Positions 38,601 through 51,300 of a stretch of 64,000 nt of DNA are shown in pieces (position 1 is the first letter of the stretch; every line of letters starts with the position of its first letter). The position numbers were made by a program, and so were the translations under genes. Source of the DNA: Caenorhabditis remanei. Its lineage: Eukaryota; Nematoda; Chromadorea; Rhabditida; Rhabditidae. Below the pieces are notes generated by a model. That model was given only the letters and a program-made list of their open reading frames with translations, searched no databases and was not told the DNA's origin. Location of the stretch: positions 18,102,587-18,166,586 of the forward strand of contig NC_071333.1 in the NCBI RefSeq assembly GCF_010183535.1. The letters are read 5' to 3'.

Positions 38601-41600
38601 GTTTTTTAATGAACGTCCCATAACTCCTAACTAGCTTCTTAACCTTCTCTAGTTGAAATAAGCGACTTACACATCTTCATTCTCCTTCTGATCAACAATG
38701 ACAATAAAGAATTTGTCTTTGAAAGTTGGACTCTGACTTCTATCTATCACACTGCTCATCGTATCACTTGCATCCTCCTCATCAGCAATCACAATTCTTG
38801 ACTGGAAAACGTGAAGGAACATCAGATTCAACTCATTCAAGTTGACATCTTCGATCTTTCCAACTTCCAAAACACATCCTGGCTTTGCAGTTGACTGGGT
38901 GGACACCACGTTGAATTGTTTGAGGAAAGACGGAGCACGATCACTTCGTGGTGATGGTGTCCGGAGTATCTTGTCACTATAGCTGTAACTAGATTATCGG
39001 TTTATCTGGAATTAAGGAATAAATCAACTTACTTATCAAGTGTATCTCTCCCACTGTATGCTGTCCTGGCGTTAGCAAGCTCCGAGAGCAAACCACGAGC
39101 ATCCAACACAGCTTGATAGATAATCAATTGGTTTCCGTCACAAGAAATGAAGCAAGATGACGGGGAGTTGCAAACTGTTCCGAGTGTACAACTCGGAAGG
39201 ATGGCTGGCACCCATCCAACTGTAGAGAAGCCACTGATAAGGGGACTGGCCACACGAGCCAACTCCTTGACTCCTCCTTGTTTGCAAAGCGGTCCGACTG
39301 GTGTGATTTTCCAAAGAATCACTTCGGAGAGCACATCCATGGTTGAATCCACTTTCACTTTTGGTGACTTGAACTTGGATGTGGTCAGAAGAAGTGGAAG
39401 GACTGGGTGAGCAATAATCTGGAATTACTTTTCATAATACAGTAAATTGAATGGGATAACTAACCTGCTGCATTTGGAATCGATGTCCACACATTCTCGA
39501 GATATGTGTCATACTAACGACACAGGAGAAGCTACTCTGATCGTCCACCGACATATGCCATAAGTTGAGAGTACCATTGTCATGAGACGTCAGCACATGG
39601 ATCGTATTGGAGACGCGTCGTTCCATCAACTTGTCATGCAACATCTGACTGGTGTCCTTGTTCTCCGAATCATTTCTCAACGCGTCCAAGTAAATCGGCT
39701 CATGCGGGTTGAAGGTGTTGAGTTTCGACTGAAGAGACATCGAGTCACTGCATGGAAGTGCACCAGGGAGTCGGGAGCTGTAGGAGATGACCGGTTGGCG
39801 GAAATGGTCGTCTAGCCATTCCACTGTCCATGTCAGCAGTGATCCGTCCACAGGATGAATGGAGAAGAGAACGTCGTTTGACTTTGTCCATTGTCTCAGG
39901 AGGATTTCCAACTTGACATCGAGTATGTCCTTGGAAGATGGTGCGTCCTACAGGATTAAGTTGTTAAAGTACAAAACTATTGAAATAACAAAATACATAC
40001 CGATGTGACACTTCCCGCAGTTCTCGCACGTCCAGAACCTTCTGAATGTGGGTGGTCGTTGTCTATTGGTGATCTGTGATGTTCATCTACAGGCGATGGC
40101 TCTCCAGACTCAATATTTGGGTTGGTAGATCCTAAAATCCCACTTTTATTTCAGTTTTTACTATTTTGTGCTTACCATCCAAATCCAACAAGACAGCTTC
40201 AGCAAGCAACTTTTCCGCGCCGACACTGAACACCAGTTCTTTATTGTTCAACCAGTGGACACAGAATGGCTTCTGATTGTTTAACTCATTGAAGGATGGG
40301 ACCAATAAGCAATCTGTTTCAGCATTGATGGTGGCAGCCAGGTAGAAAGAGACTTCAGCTTGATCGATAGCTTCTCTTTCTTTCTCCTTTGACATTGGGG
40401 ATGGGAAATCGAGGAGCGAGGGACTTTTACCGATTTGTGCACGGAGACCGATTGGGTTGGAATCTGTTTCGCAATGTTTTTCGGGCCTAAAACAAACCAA
40501 TAGTCATTTTTGTTTGTGGGAATGAATATGACTTACATTATCTTTCTCAACTTGTTCAGAATTCTCGTTTTTGTCTTCTTCACTCTGATATACTTCCCAA
40601 GGAACTTCTTAGCCTTCTGTCTATCCCAAAGTGGTTCTCCACCACCTTCTCCAGTCAAATCGATGATAGACCCTTCGGGAGCTGGTGTCTCTTTCCAAAT
40701 CCTCGACGTTCGATCTTCACACCACGACAGAAGAATGGGCGAGATGCATTTTCTCGGCATGTATCTCCCAGTTTTACGCCATTCAAACCCGCATACAGGC
40801 GCTGGGTGGTTCAAAATGATTTCACAGAAGTCTAGCTCGGCGTGGTCCAGTGTGTTTTGATGGAAGATTTTGATGAAGCAATCTCGATCACCGGACAGTG
40901 CGAGATAGTATCCATCGGGTGAATATTTGATGAATTTCGGTTTCGATGGTAGTGCAGTGGTCCAAATTACCTCCCAAGTGTGGCGTTCTTGTAGATCCTG
41001 AATTCAATTCGAAATTACGGCTCCAAGATATTTCGCCACTAGACATTTCGCCACCAGAAGTTTCGTCACCAATTATAGGAAAATTTCCATAGCTTTATGA
41101 AAAAAAACATATCACTAGTACGGGTTGATTATGCTAAATAAGTTGATATGTTTTTTTTCCTATAAAGTTTCGCAAATTTTGTTATAATTGGTGGCGAAAC
41201 GTCCCGAAGTCAAAATTACGGGCTAGTCAGGATTAAAAAAAAACTTACATCGTCTGCAATGCAAAATGTAACTGGCGCGCTTGTTGATGATCTGCTTGTG
41301 CTGCTAACGCTTCTGTGCTGATGAAGAACCAATTTGTCGTTGATAACAAAGAGAAGACGCAATCCTTCCATAGACCATTGAACAGAGCTTATGGGTTCTT
41401 TGTGTGTGAACGAGTATGTTTCGACCCATGTGAATTGGAATATCTGAAATGTTATGTTAACTATATTTCTAGCAGAAAAGACTCACCAGACTCTTCAACT
41501 TTGATTTTTCGACTCCAGAATTGGTCGCCTCCAGAATTTTGACCAAGTTTCCATATGTTACAGCGATCTTTCCAGTTTCTTGACAACAACTCAAACTACT

Positions 41601-41832
41601 GACAATCAAGTGATTCTTTGATTCTGGGATAATTTGCACACGATTGAAATCAGAATCCAAAATGACGACATCCGATCCGACGGCGCACGCCTAAGAAGAT
41701 TTATGTCAAAGATGACAGATTTGAAATAAGAAAAAAAAAACTCACAGTGAAAGTAAGGCCTTCAACATTTCCTAATGCATATACATTTTCGCCATTATTT
41801 AAAGCTCCCGTGATCACCTGATGAGCATTCAT
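29622..41832 (-). CDS. rbc-1: Rabconnectin-3 alpha (DMXL1/2 homologue)
   Basis: Complete gene of about 23 exons and about 3,000 aa, the usual DMXL length. The start at 41832 (MNAHQVITGALNNGENVYAL) has the DMXL N-terminus; a TTTCAG acceptor at 41856 just upstream suggests trans-splicing. N-terminal WD40-type repeats run from 41.8 to about 37.7 kb (YALGNVEGL, SVQWSMEGL, FIKYSPDGYY, LLSWCEDRTSRIW, TLNLWHMSV, VRFWRCI). The Rav1p C-terminal-like helical region (35690-36433 and 34095-35636) includes GLGVAWWLKN and DPMDASLFYLALRKKNVL. Acidic linkers lie at 32.0-33.4 kb. C-terminal WD40 repeats at 29622-30640 include GSSDGSIKVWKWG, GGRHGEICLWDIR and LFSCGADASLKFRTLP. Known role: with rabconnectin-3 beta it promotes V-ATPase assembly on endosomes and synaptic vesicles. 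The last exon, 29622-29751, follows a short intron. Two inverted-repeat elements sit in its introns. Confidence 0.93.
31665..32013. mobile_element. Inverted-repeat element in an rbc-1 intron
   Basis: The ends are inverted. The left starts catacttgctcgaaacggac; the complement of the right reads catacttgcaaaccggctcg followed by aaacggaccgac. The shared core is CTCGAAACGGACCGAC, with a 7-base gap in the left copy. The centre has no coding capacity. It nearly fills intron 31637-32042 between exons for the acidic linker and the following helical part. Non-autonomous DNA transposon type; family not identified. Confidence 0.65.
41020..41225. repeat. Palindromic element with 15-bp tandem units
   Basis: Lies in an rbc-1 intron. 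Three near-identical 15-mers (atatttcgccactag, acatttcgccaccag, aagtttcgtcaccaa) are followed by a left arm. The complement of 41095-41205 (acgtttcgccaccaattat...aaaaaaaacatatca) matches that arm, so the RNA could fold into a long hairpin. No coding capacity. Confidence 0.6.
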
Positions 41833-43730
41833 GGAAGTTTGATGTTTCGAATGACCTGAAAGAATAAATTATAGTTTTTGGCCGTATTCAAATTCGAAAG
41901 ATTTTTTTCGTTCGAGAATAACAACAAAATGCAACATGGAGAAACAAGAAGAGACAAATGATCGCACAGAGTGTTTAGAGAAAAACAGAAAATTGGTGTG
42001 TTGGTTTGGTCAAAGTCAGCGTGAAAGTCAAACCAAATCAAATGAAGAATCAGCAGCGCAAACATACAGTTTTTTGCTATCAGAAACGGAAGATCAGACT
42101 GGTTTGGGTGTACCCCCCTCAAAAAACTATTATGACAAGCAAAAATAAACAGTTTCCTGATAAATGTGGTAAATGGTGTGCTATTAACCATCAAATATAG
42201 TTCTGGTGACATGTATTTACAGAAAATAGAACAATTGTCGTCAAAAAGTGGTCGACCGCTTCAAAAAATGTGTCTGTACTGCTTATCGTTCAACAAATTC
42301 TTCTCTCTTCACTTCCGCACAACAAATATCTCATTTATCACAGATAAATCACATTTTCTCACGGTCTTTCGCAACGGAATGCAATGAAAAAAGCAAATTT
42401 CCCAATAAAAAGAAGTAAAAAAAGGTGAATGGGTCGATTAACACATACTGAAAAAGGCAAAATGCACGACGGAATAATGCGTAAAATATCGGCCTCCGAA
42501 ACAAAACAAGGAGAAGAGAAACAACTGGCAAAGAGAGGAGGGCAGTGAGGAATGAGTGCGAGAGACGGCGCGCAGACACGAGACGCAGACACATTTTGTG
42601 TGCGTGTTTAGCGCGCTCACCCCCCAACTGCACGTTGTGCGGCCGTCTTTCCTCCTTCTCTCTGTTTCGCTCTTATTTTGGTCTGCACTAAACCCAATCT
42701 GGTCTTTTGTCCAATAGTTGTCATGTACGTTTGAAAAATGAGCGATGAAAATGACAAAGTAGAAATGGCCAGAAAACATTTGTTCGAACGAAAAAGAAAT
42801 TCGAATGAAAACGTTTGTATGCGTTTTGTATTTGGAACAGAAGGAGAGCCACAGAAAAATGAGAGCGGAGCAGTGTAATCAAATTGCTATAAAACAAGGA
42901 ATTGATGATGTCATGTTTGCTTTTCTCCCTCGAATCGATAAATGGCAAAGAAGCAAGTTTCATGATTCATAAACGAGATAAGAGAATGCCGAACTTTTGA
43001 TACGACGTCAGCAAAAAAGGAGACGAAAATCGATGAGGAAAAGCATAAGGACCCTGAGCGTTGGTTTATGGCAAAAACAAGAAGAGGGACGAGGGAAAAG
43101 TGTGAGGGACTTTACTTTTTCATACTGGAAAGAGAGTATACTGCGGGCCTCTAACTGAAGAAGGAAAGTAGGGGAACAGAAATTTTAACTGCACAAGGGA
43201 AATGGAAATCAGTCATACATAGTTCTTCAGATGGCTCCTTGCACTTACACACATGATGATTCGAATTCTGCATTTAAAAACTTTAAAAAATGTTCATTAA
43301 AAACAAAACGAGTCAAAATGATTTTATTTGCATTTGATTAGAAACAATGTTGATTGGAATTCATTAAAAAAGATGTAGAACCATTGATGACAATTTAAAG
43401 TGTAATAAGTAACCCGTAATGTTTTGAAATTGAATACAAGAGCAGTGTTTTGAATTTGTAAACAGAAATTTCCTAGAAACTTTGAAAAAATATAAACAAC
43501 AGAAACATATAATACAAGTGCAATAATGTGTTGCAATAATGTGTTACAGTAATAAACGTGAAAAAGGAAAAAAAAGTAAATCATTGGGGTTTCATGTGAT
43601 TGATGAAAACGTCGACGATGCATCTCTTCTCATTTTCATTTTTTTTCCGTTTTCTTTTCTTTTTGCGGAAAAAATCAAAAATCAAACGAAGTCCGTTCAT
43701 ATGTATAACATTTTTTGTTTTGTAGTTTTA
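41833..43730. other. Spacer upstream of rbc-1
   Basis: About 1.9 kb of AT-rich DNA between the 3' end of the DUF4211-like gene and the start of rbc-1. Open frames here lack splice context or composition of a real gene. GC-richer sequence at 42560-42660 may belong to the rbc-1 promoter or outron. Confidence 0.4.
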
Positions 43731-46700
43731 TCAAACGGCATTCCGAAATTCGAATCGTATTTGTTCCCATAAATCACAATACGTTTTGATGACGCTCAAC
43801 ACCCATGGCTTGTCGGCTTTTGCCACATCTATCATTTTCTCAGTCGACAGGTCGATTTCCGTCGTTCCGATTTCCTCCAGCTGCAATGTTATCAAACAGT
43901 TTTATTGATTTCTCCTTTTCCTTCTTTTCCTACCTTGTCCTCACACATTCTCAGCATATGAAACTGCAAATGGTGCATTTTGTGAAGGAATTCCACTGCC
44001 ATCGAACATCTTCCACATGAGATTGCGTCAGCTACCAACGGGCATCCATCAGGTTTCACGTCCTTATCTTCAACGGGTTCATCTACTATCATATGTGTGT
44101 CGTAAGAGGTCTTGTCGAAAAAGTGAATCACTCTTCGCGGCTTTCTTCGTTTGCAAATCTAAATTTTATGATATGCTTCTGACAAAAAATTCCAGTGTAA
44201 TTTACCTGACACTTCGACAAACAATGATAGGAAGATTTGGAGACGGAAAGTCTTGTGTAAGTCCCAATCCATTTGTTGTGTTTCATCTCCACCGGAATTC
44301 TTTTTTTGATCAGTGCTTCACATTCCACATTGTGCTCCTCAATCTCTGCTAGTGATCGAAAATAAGTCCAATCTATAAAACCTTGTGTTCATTTTATTTT
44401 ATTCTGAGTCTATAGTTCCTCACCAAGTTTGTCAACCAGGGTAGACACGTAGTTTTTCGTGAAGACAAGATTAAGGCAAGCATCCAAAACAGTGGTAAGA
44501 GCAACTCGTGATTTTTCATCGATAACTGTACCAGTCTCAGTCTTTTCCGCCGATTCTTCTGCAAAAGACATTGTTCTGGATTTATTTAACAATAAAGTTA
44601 ACAATAAATACCTTTGTGATAAAAAGTGCGTGGATTTTTAAACCATTCTATGGACGATGCGCAGAAAATCTCATTTAGTGTGATCTCAGGTTCCACTGTT
44701 GTCTCTGACCGATTTTGCTTGAGAACTCGCACAGAGACACGAAAGTATTGTGAAGAGATCTGCTCGCACCATCCGGAATACTGAAGTAGTATCACTTATG
44801 TTTGATAAAACCCTTGAGAATCACTTACAGTACTACTACTTTTGTAAACCAATTTATGAGACTTAGCATCTCGAAAGGGCGGAAACTTTTGTAGTAAGTT
44901 CTGATTGTCAACTCTCCACACCGCACAGTCATCCTTCAAAATGTCAGCTTTGCAGACAACGTATGTTCCTTTCTGAAAACATTAAAAGATATTTTGTTCA
45001 ATTTTCCTATTTGAACTAACGGGTAGAATTCCTTCGGCTGGACCAAACATGCGAACGCGTTTCATGTCTGCGGCGGGCACGCATGGTCCTATTGGAAAAT
45101 CCTGAACTGTTCGTCGGAATGGGAGCTCAGTTGACTTGTGGAGAGAGTATCTGAAGTTTGTTATTGATATCTTGATTATTGATACCTGACTTACACTTTT
45201 CTGGTCGTTTTCCTTTTTCTGTACGGGGTATCTTCGAAATCCGAGTCATCGTTGTCACTTCGGTTTTTCCGTCGTTTGTATTTTTTCCTAGCTGGTGGTT
45301 CATCAGAAACTGTTTGCAAATGATCAATCCTAATTATGAACTTGGGTAACAGTGGTTGCTCTTTTGTCACTCTTCTCATGTTCTTCGCGCATTCTGTACT
45401 ATTACTCTGTGCCATCTTAAGAAATGTACACGATAATTGTTTATCCCTTTCAGTTCGGATCTTGTCGGCGAGGGTGAAGAATGTTTTATCTAGAATTTAA
45501 AGTTGTGCTCAGTTTTTAGTTTATTTTTTCAGCGCTTACCTATAAGAGTATCATTGTAACTTATTGTGACCGGTTGTTTTGGCGGCTTTCTGACATGACG
45601 CTCCTTGTCATTTTGTACTTCAAATCCTACTCCTGTGATGTAAATATTCTTTGCTATTATGTCCCTCTCTTTCTTGACTGGCTCCAGTTGTTCACGTTTC
45701 TCATCAGCAGGCTTGTCTCCGAACATAAAGTCATCGTCATCGTCAAACTCGAAGGCATCATAATTTGGGTCATCTTTCTTTGAGGCCTCTCTAGCTTCCA
45801 GTGACATGAGTGCTGCCTTTTGTTTGTACACTGGCACCTAGAAAAGTAAATAGTTGAATTTGGCAGCAAATCAAAAGTGTTACTTACTGTTTTGGGTTTC
45901 ACAAAGTTATTGACGAATTCTTCTTCTTCCTTCAATGCAGCTTTCTGTGCAGCAGTTAGTTCTTTTAAGGGTGTAACTGGTGTAGCTGCAGGCGCAGGAA
46001 TAGGAGCGGGCACAGGAACAGAGACAGGGACCGGTGCAAGAGCTGCTGGAATTGGTACAGGAGCGGCAGGCGGTGCTGAAAAAGAAAAATAACTTAAATT
46101 TCTGAATCCACCAAGAAAAGATACTCACCATCTGTGCTTGTACTGGGACTATCACTTGATAAAGGTTCAAGCTTTACTTTAATGGCACTGTCTTTTGTTT
46201 GCGCTGCTAAACCAAAGAGATCGTCGAATGTTAGCTCGGCAGTGGGCGAATCCGGTGGTGTAAACTGAAAAACGAAAGTAATCAATAGCAGAAACGTATA
46301 TAATTTTTTTTAAAATTAGGGTATTGTACTCTATTTAACGCAGGGTTGGGAAATCCGGGTAGGGGCAACTGAAAAGTTTTCCTCAGCCCGATTTCTGTGA
46401 AGTTCTTCAAAAAATGTCGAATTTTCGACCATGTTTTTGAATATTCGGTAAAAACTGAAGCGTATGAGAGAATTTCACTATTTTTATGAAAATTCCAACA
46501 AAAAAAAAATTGTCAGCCCGACCCGGCCCGGGATTTCCCAACCATCATTAAACGAATGTCTTTGAATTAAAAAAAAGACAATTTGTATAACGAAACGCGT
46601 CCAATACCCCATCTGCCTGTGCCATAAGGGCTGTGATAAATGAGGGTGCCCTCTTTTCACAGATTTTGCGTTTTCATGTCCGTTCAAATACTCGGTGTTC

Positions 46701-48305
46701 AATTTTAATGATAAGTGATTAAAATTGATTCATTGAAATGTGATCAATTACTTAAGTTTCAAATTTCGAGAAGAGATTCTTATTTTTCAACACGCGGCTA
46801 ATTCGAATTAACGTCAATTTCCTATTTTTCTTCTTGACCACTAGCTACCACAAAAACCAAATCATTTACCGAAATGGGACTGAGACCTCCATCGTTAGAA
46901 CTGGGCCTCCTATACATCGATATCGCAGCGGGTTCTTCAGGTAAAGATAACCCAAAAATGTTATCCACATCGTCATGTGCTTCATCGAAATCCAAACCGG
47001 ATTTAGCACCTTCCGGAGGCTTCTCATCTGACGTTGGTGTTGACGATGAGGGAGGAGTTGTTTCTGGGGCGGGAGTGGTTTCTGGCGCTGGAGTGGATTC
47101 TGACACTGACACGGCATCTGGTGCAACAGATGTTGAAGGAGTTGGATCTGAGATGAGCTCGACATCAATAGGAGACGCTGTTTCTCTCATAGATGATTCT
47201 GGTATCGAGAAAGTTTCTTCTAGTCTTGGTGCTTGGATAACCGAAGCTTGCTCCAAAGTTTGCAATAAATTTGAAGCCGTCAATTTGAAAGCTTCATTTG
47301 ATAACGCTAATGAAGACATCGGTGTCATAGGTGTGTTGAGAGATGCTAACGAAGATTGTAGTCCTGTCGCTGATAACAGTTTCTCTTTAAAAGGGTCCAA
47401 TAACGTGTCCACACAAATGTTTTTCATCCAGTCCTCCACTTGTGCTTGTGGTATCGTGGTTTGTGGTAATTTCTGAGAAAAAAACAAAATGAATATGTGA
47501 AATTTCAAATTTAGAATGAAAAGTAAGAAAAACTTACCATATTTAACGCAGCTCCTAATTTATTATCAAGTAACAATTGACTTTGTAAGGCTAAGTTGGG
47601 TAAGGTAGATGCCGCCAGGGCTTGTTGAGATACTGCCTGCTGCAACTAAAATATTTTGGTAGTGAATATTAGATATTTGAAGAAAAACTAACATTTTGTA
47701 ATCCTGATGTAGAAGGTAGTGATGAATAGAGATTTGTTGAGGTAGATGGTTCAGTTCCAGTCATGGCATTAAAGGTTGATAAAGTGAGATTTGGTTGAGT
47801 GAGTGCTGCGAACTTCGGGTCCAGTTTCGCACCATTGTTGAGAGAATTGTACATTGATTGCATAGCAGAGAGTTGTAGCTGAAAAGTTAGACTTTTTTCT
47901 ATATTTATCAACGCATATTCCTTATATTCAGTGCTTTTTTCTCAGTATGTCACGTTTATTTCGGTTATTGTTTTATCTAGTCGAACAATCTTACTAATTA
48001 TGTAAATTCTCACCTGCTCGATAAGAAACTGATTCTGGAGATCGCATTGGAGATCTGTAGTTGGCAATATCTGGTTTCCCATACTTTGCATTTGCAATGA
48101 ATGCAAGGTCGACATGATCGAATTGGCGTTTCCGTGTGGAATCCCTTAAAAAATAATATTTTTTGGTCCCAAGTTGCAATTTTTTGACTAATTAAGTTGC
48201 ATTTCAAACTTTTCCGAGTAATTAAACTGACGAACCATTAAATTGCCCGGTGAAACCATTTGTCGAAAAGTCGGGCAACAAGGACTTTTGGTTATGTTGA
48301 TCCAT
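43731..48305 (-). CDS. Large low-complexity nuclear-type protein with DUF4211-like C-terminus
   Basis: About 16 exons, roughly 1,000 aa. The start at 48305 (MDQHNQKSLLPDFSTNGFTG) leads into Gln/Ser/Leu-rich N-terminal exons (48236-48305, about 48013-48149, about 47695-47880, about 47539-47646). A Pro/Ser/Thr/Glu-rich exon (46871-47474) and Pro/Ala repeats (about 45888-46078) follow. An acidic segment (FEFDDDDDFMFGD) and a basic cluster (KKYKRRKNRSDNDDSDFED, RKRKTTRKV) that looks like a nuclear signal precede the conserved C-terminal half: WCEQISSQYFRVSVRV, VLDACLNLVFTKNYV, GRCSMAVEFLHKMHHLQFHM and LRMCEDK. It ends at TGA 43731 after WVLSVIKTYCDLWEQIRFEF. The CxxC...LHxxxHxxxH...C pattern recalls DUF4211 of PRR12/QSER1-type chromatin proteins; that match is from memory. 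Several introns are short; the one at 46275-46870 holds a MITE. Confidence 0.8.
46343..46543. mobile_element. MITE with GC-rich terminal inverted repeats
   Basis: The left end is ggttgggaaatccggg; the complement of the right end is ggttgggaaatcccggg. These 16-17-bp inverted repeats differ by one base. The centre is AT-rich with further inverted text (tcagcccga on both sides). It sits in an intron of the DUF4211-like gene. I see no clean target duplication. Non-coding. Confidence 0.7.
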
Positions 48306-51300
48306 CGAGTTTCATTAGTGCCTTTTGATGATATCTGCAAAATCGGCACTATTACTGATGAGAGCGGTCCCTCCCTTTTATAATATGGTGTGGGAAAAAG
48401 AAGGAAAGGAGTGCGTCACACAATTCGAATGACCGCCATACTATTGATTTTCGTCCGCGAGAGGAGGCCAGTGCAAAAGAACATAGCGCAGTCGGTCGTT
48501 GTGTGTTTACATGTGAGTAGTGGTAAAAACGAAGAGGTACGAGAGAAAAATGTTGGGTAGGCGACGGAAAGGACGGACCGAGTCTGAGTGACTGTGTAAG
48601 GACGATTGTGCGGCCCCCCCACTACCCACGGGTGAAATTGTATAGAGGCTAAATGGCCGTGATGAGATTCATGCCCCCGGCCGGACATTCCAATGAGCAC
48701 GGCCATATGGCTGGTTGTGTTTTTCAATATAATTATTATTTTAGATAGCATAATGTTTGTATAAGAAGCGCTAGATGGTTTGGGAATGATAAGGTTTGCA
48801 AAGTTTATATTTGATATGAAACAATGCGACATTCAAAATGGTTTAAATTCAAAAAGTACAGAATTCCTTCAGATTTTCAGTCAGAGATACAATCTTTTCA
48901 CGGAAAGGAGAAAGCGGAGAATATTTTAGACTATATTATATATTATACATGTGATATACGTCGGAAGTGCAAAAAATGGAGAACGGAACCTCAGAATATT
49001 CAATTTCTCGAGAAAAAAGTTTACGCAATGCAAGCAAGCTTCTCACAATATGTAAAATATGTAAAATAGAAGAGAAATGTAACACCGTACGTTTTGGCTG
49101 GGGAGTTTGGAGCTGAACAAAACTGAAAACTATATTTATGGTATGTTTCTCAAAACATATTATGTAAAAAAAATTTTTTTCATTTTTTTTTCATGAAAAT
49201 GAGGCAGGAAAACCAAAAGAAAGAAGTGGAAAAAATCTTCTTGTCACAGAAAGACAATGAGTCTTTCGTTGAGCACAGCGGGGAGTTCTTACACTAAAGT
49301 CTCAGTGTCTCCGGAAAGAATACAATGTAGAAAAATTGCACTTTGATTGTGATATTGGGTTGAGAGCAGTCTGATGTGAAAAATGTATTACGTGAGAAAA
49401 TCCAAGAAGTAAAGCTGGATTTTATGTTAGATCTGAGATATGTTGCATACTTTTATTTGGAAGTTGTACTGATTTTTTGTTGTGTTACTTTGTTGAACAT
49501 GTTTTTGTGATTTTTGTGATTAGCCATGGTTAGTAGAAAATTCTGAGTTAAAACTTGTCACATAATGGATATTTTTAAAAGCTGAAATTTTTGAATTATT
49601 ACAATCCCTAAACTAATAAAACTCTACTCCAGACTTGCAACGGATCGCGTCTCAGTATTTGAATTTTTTTTAAACTTTTTGCAAAAAAAATGAATTATCG
49701 ACTATTTTTTGAACTATCGATCAAAACCGGAACGTAACTAGTCACTTTGACTATTTTAGATAAACATTTTGAACATTGTGCACATTTTTGACACCGGACC
49801 GGCAAACTTTAAGTTTGCTTTATTCCTCATTACCAATTTGTTTTTTTTGCTCAAAAAACCCTGTCTAGTTATTGAAACGAACGTCATACTTCCCCTCCCC
49901 GTGCGGTATAATCGGATTCAAACTAGTTCATCCAATTTCCTATTCAAATTCCCAACCATTTTTGATTTGGTCTTTCTGAATTTGACAGCCTTGAAATTTT
50001 GATTGAAAACGTTCTGAGATCTTTAGTGAGATAAGAATAGTAGGAGGGTGTCACACAAGCTTAATTTTCGAAAGGGCGGCCATCATAGCTTCGTAATTCC
50101 GGGCGCGCAAAAGGTTGTGCGCGCAGAAGCCTCTACTATTTTTTGAATGTACGTATGGCTTGTTGGTTACGGTGACTAACTGTTTTTTTTTTCATTCGTT
50201 TGTGGGGAAAGCACGATTATCAAGTATATTTATTCTCAAGTTTGAATTATGCTGGACATCAAAAACTTGCTGAACTCATCTTTCCCACAGTTTTAATCAT
50301 ACGGCCTGGATGCTTGGCGTCAAAGTTCCAGTTTCAAATGTTTTCAAGTTTTTGAACTTTGAAAACTGGTTCTTCTGTTGAAGCCGCGCCTTCAGGCCGG
50401 CCGTGCCTTAAAAAAATTTCCAGGGTCTTCGGGATTTTAGGCCTTGCCTTGACAAGCATGGTTTTAACCCAAAACCTGATTTAAGTAACAGTTGAGTGTC
50501 CGGCCCCAATTCTACCCCAAACTCAAAAGTTAGATCCCAAATCAAAATATCGCAAAGTTTTAAAAAAAAAACTTCACTAAACATACTTTTCTGATTCAAA
50601 AACTGCTCTACTCACTTCTCTGACGCAAATTGTATTCATATGCGACCTGGTTGTACTTCACTATACACAATTTCTCGTTACTAACGTTTCAGTAACATAA
50701 AATCAAACTTGATTTATTAAGTGTAGTCCTGCTACCCTCTCTATTCACAAACTCTGATTTTCATCATTCAAAAAATTTATTTCCGGCGGAAATTTTCTGG
50801 TAACCATTGGATTCAAAAGTATACAAACATAAATGTCTTCTTTTTCTCTCTCAACTTCTCCAAAAAAATACATTTATCATTTGGAAACGGATGTTGTGAA
50901 TAAGTTCCTTCTTTCACATGTCCGCTCGGAAAAATTACCACTTTCGAGACATTTCTTGAGTTTTTTCAAGAAGAACAAAATGTCATAATTTTTCACTCTC
51001 AAGTACTAGTTTTCGCTTTTCTTTTCAAAACTTTTTTGTGCGCTTTTCAAAAAGTTCCGTTTTGGTTGAACATCTCTGACAAAATGCCGTCTAGTAGAAT
51101 CCCTTTTGATTTGATTGTATAGGTCTAGAATGTGAGCAATCTGTCATGAATCAGATAGAAAAAAAGAAAACTTAATCCTATTACGTGTTGTGTTCTGGGC
51201 TTCTGCCAAATACTGCTGAATCACTTTGTTCCGCGGCAGTAATAAAAATAACTCCACTATTCCTTTGTAATCTTCCTGGTCTTACCCGACAACTCGGAAA

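Noticed and set aside
41936..42200. Overlapping short plus-strand frames upstream of rbc-1
   Set aside because: Lie in the leader region of rbc-1 with no splice context.
46874..47476. 200-aa plus-strand frame rich in Ser, Gly and Val
   Set aside because: Antisense of the Pro/Ser/Thr/Glu-rich exon of the DUF4211-like gene, whose flanking splice sites are on the minus strand.
48824..49069. 81-aa plus-strand frame (MRHSKWFKFKKYRIPSDFQS...)
   Set aside because: Protein-like at first sight, but no splice sites, no second exon and no domain; insufficient to call a gene.
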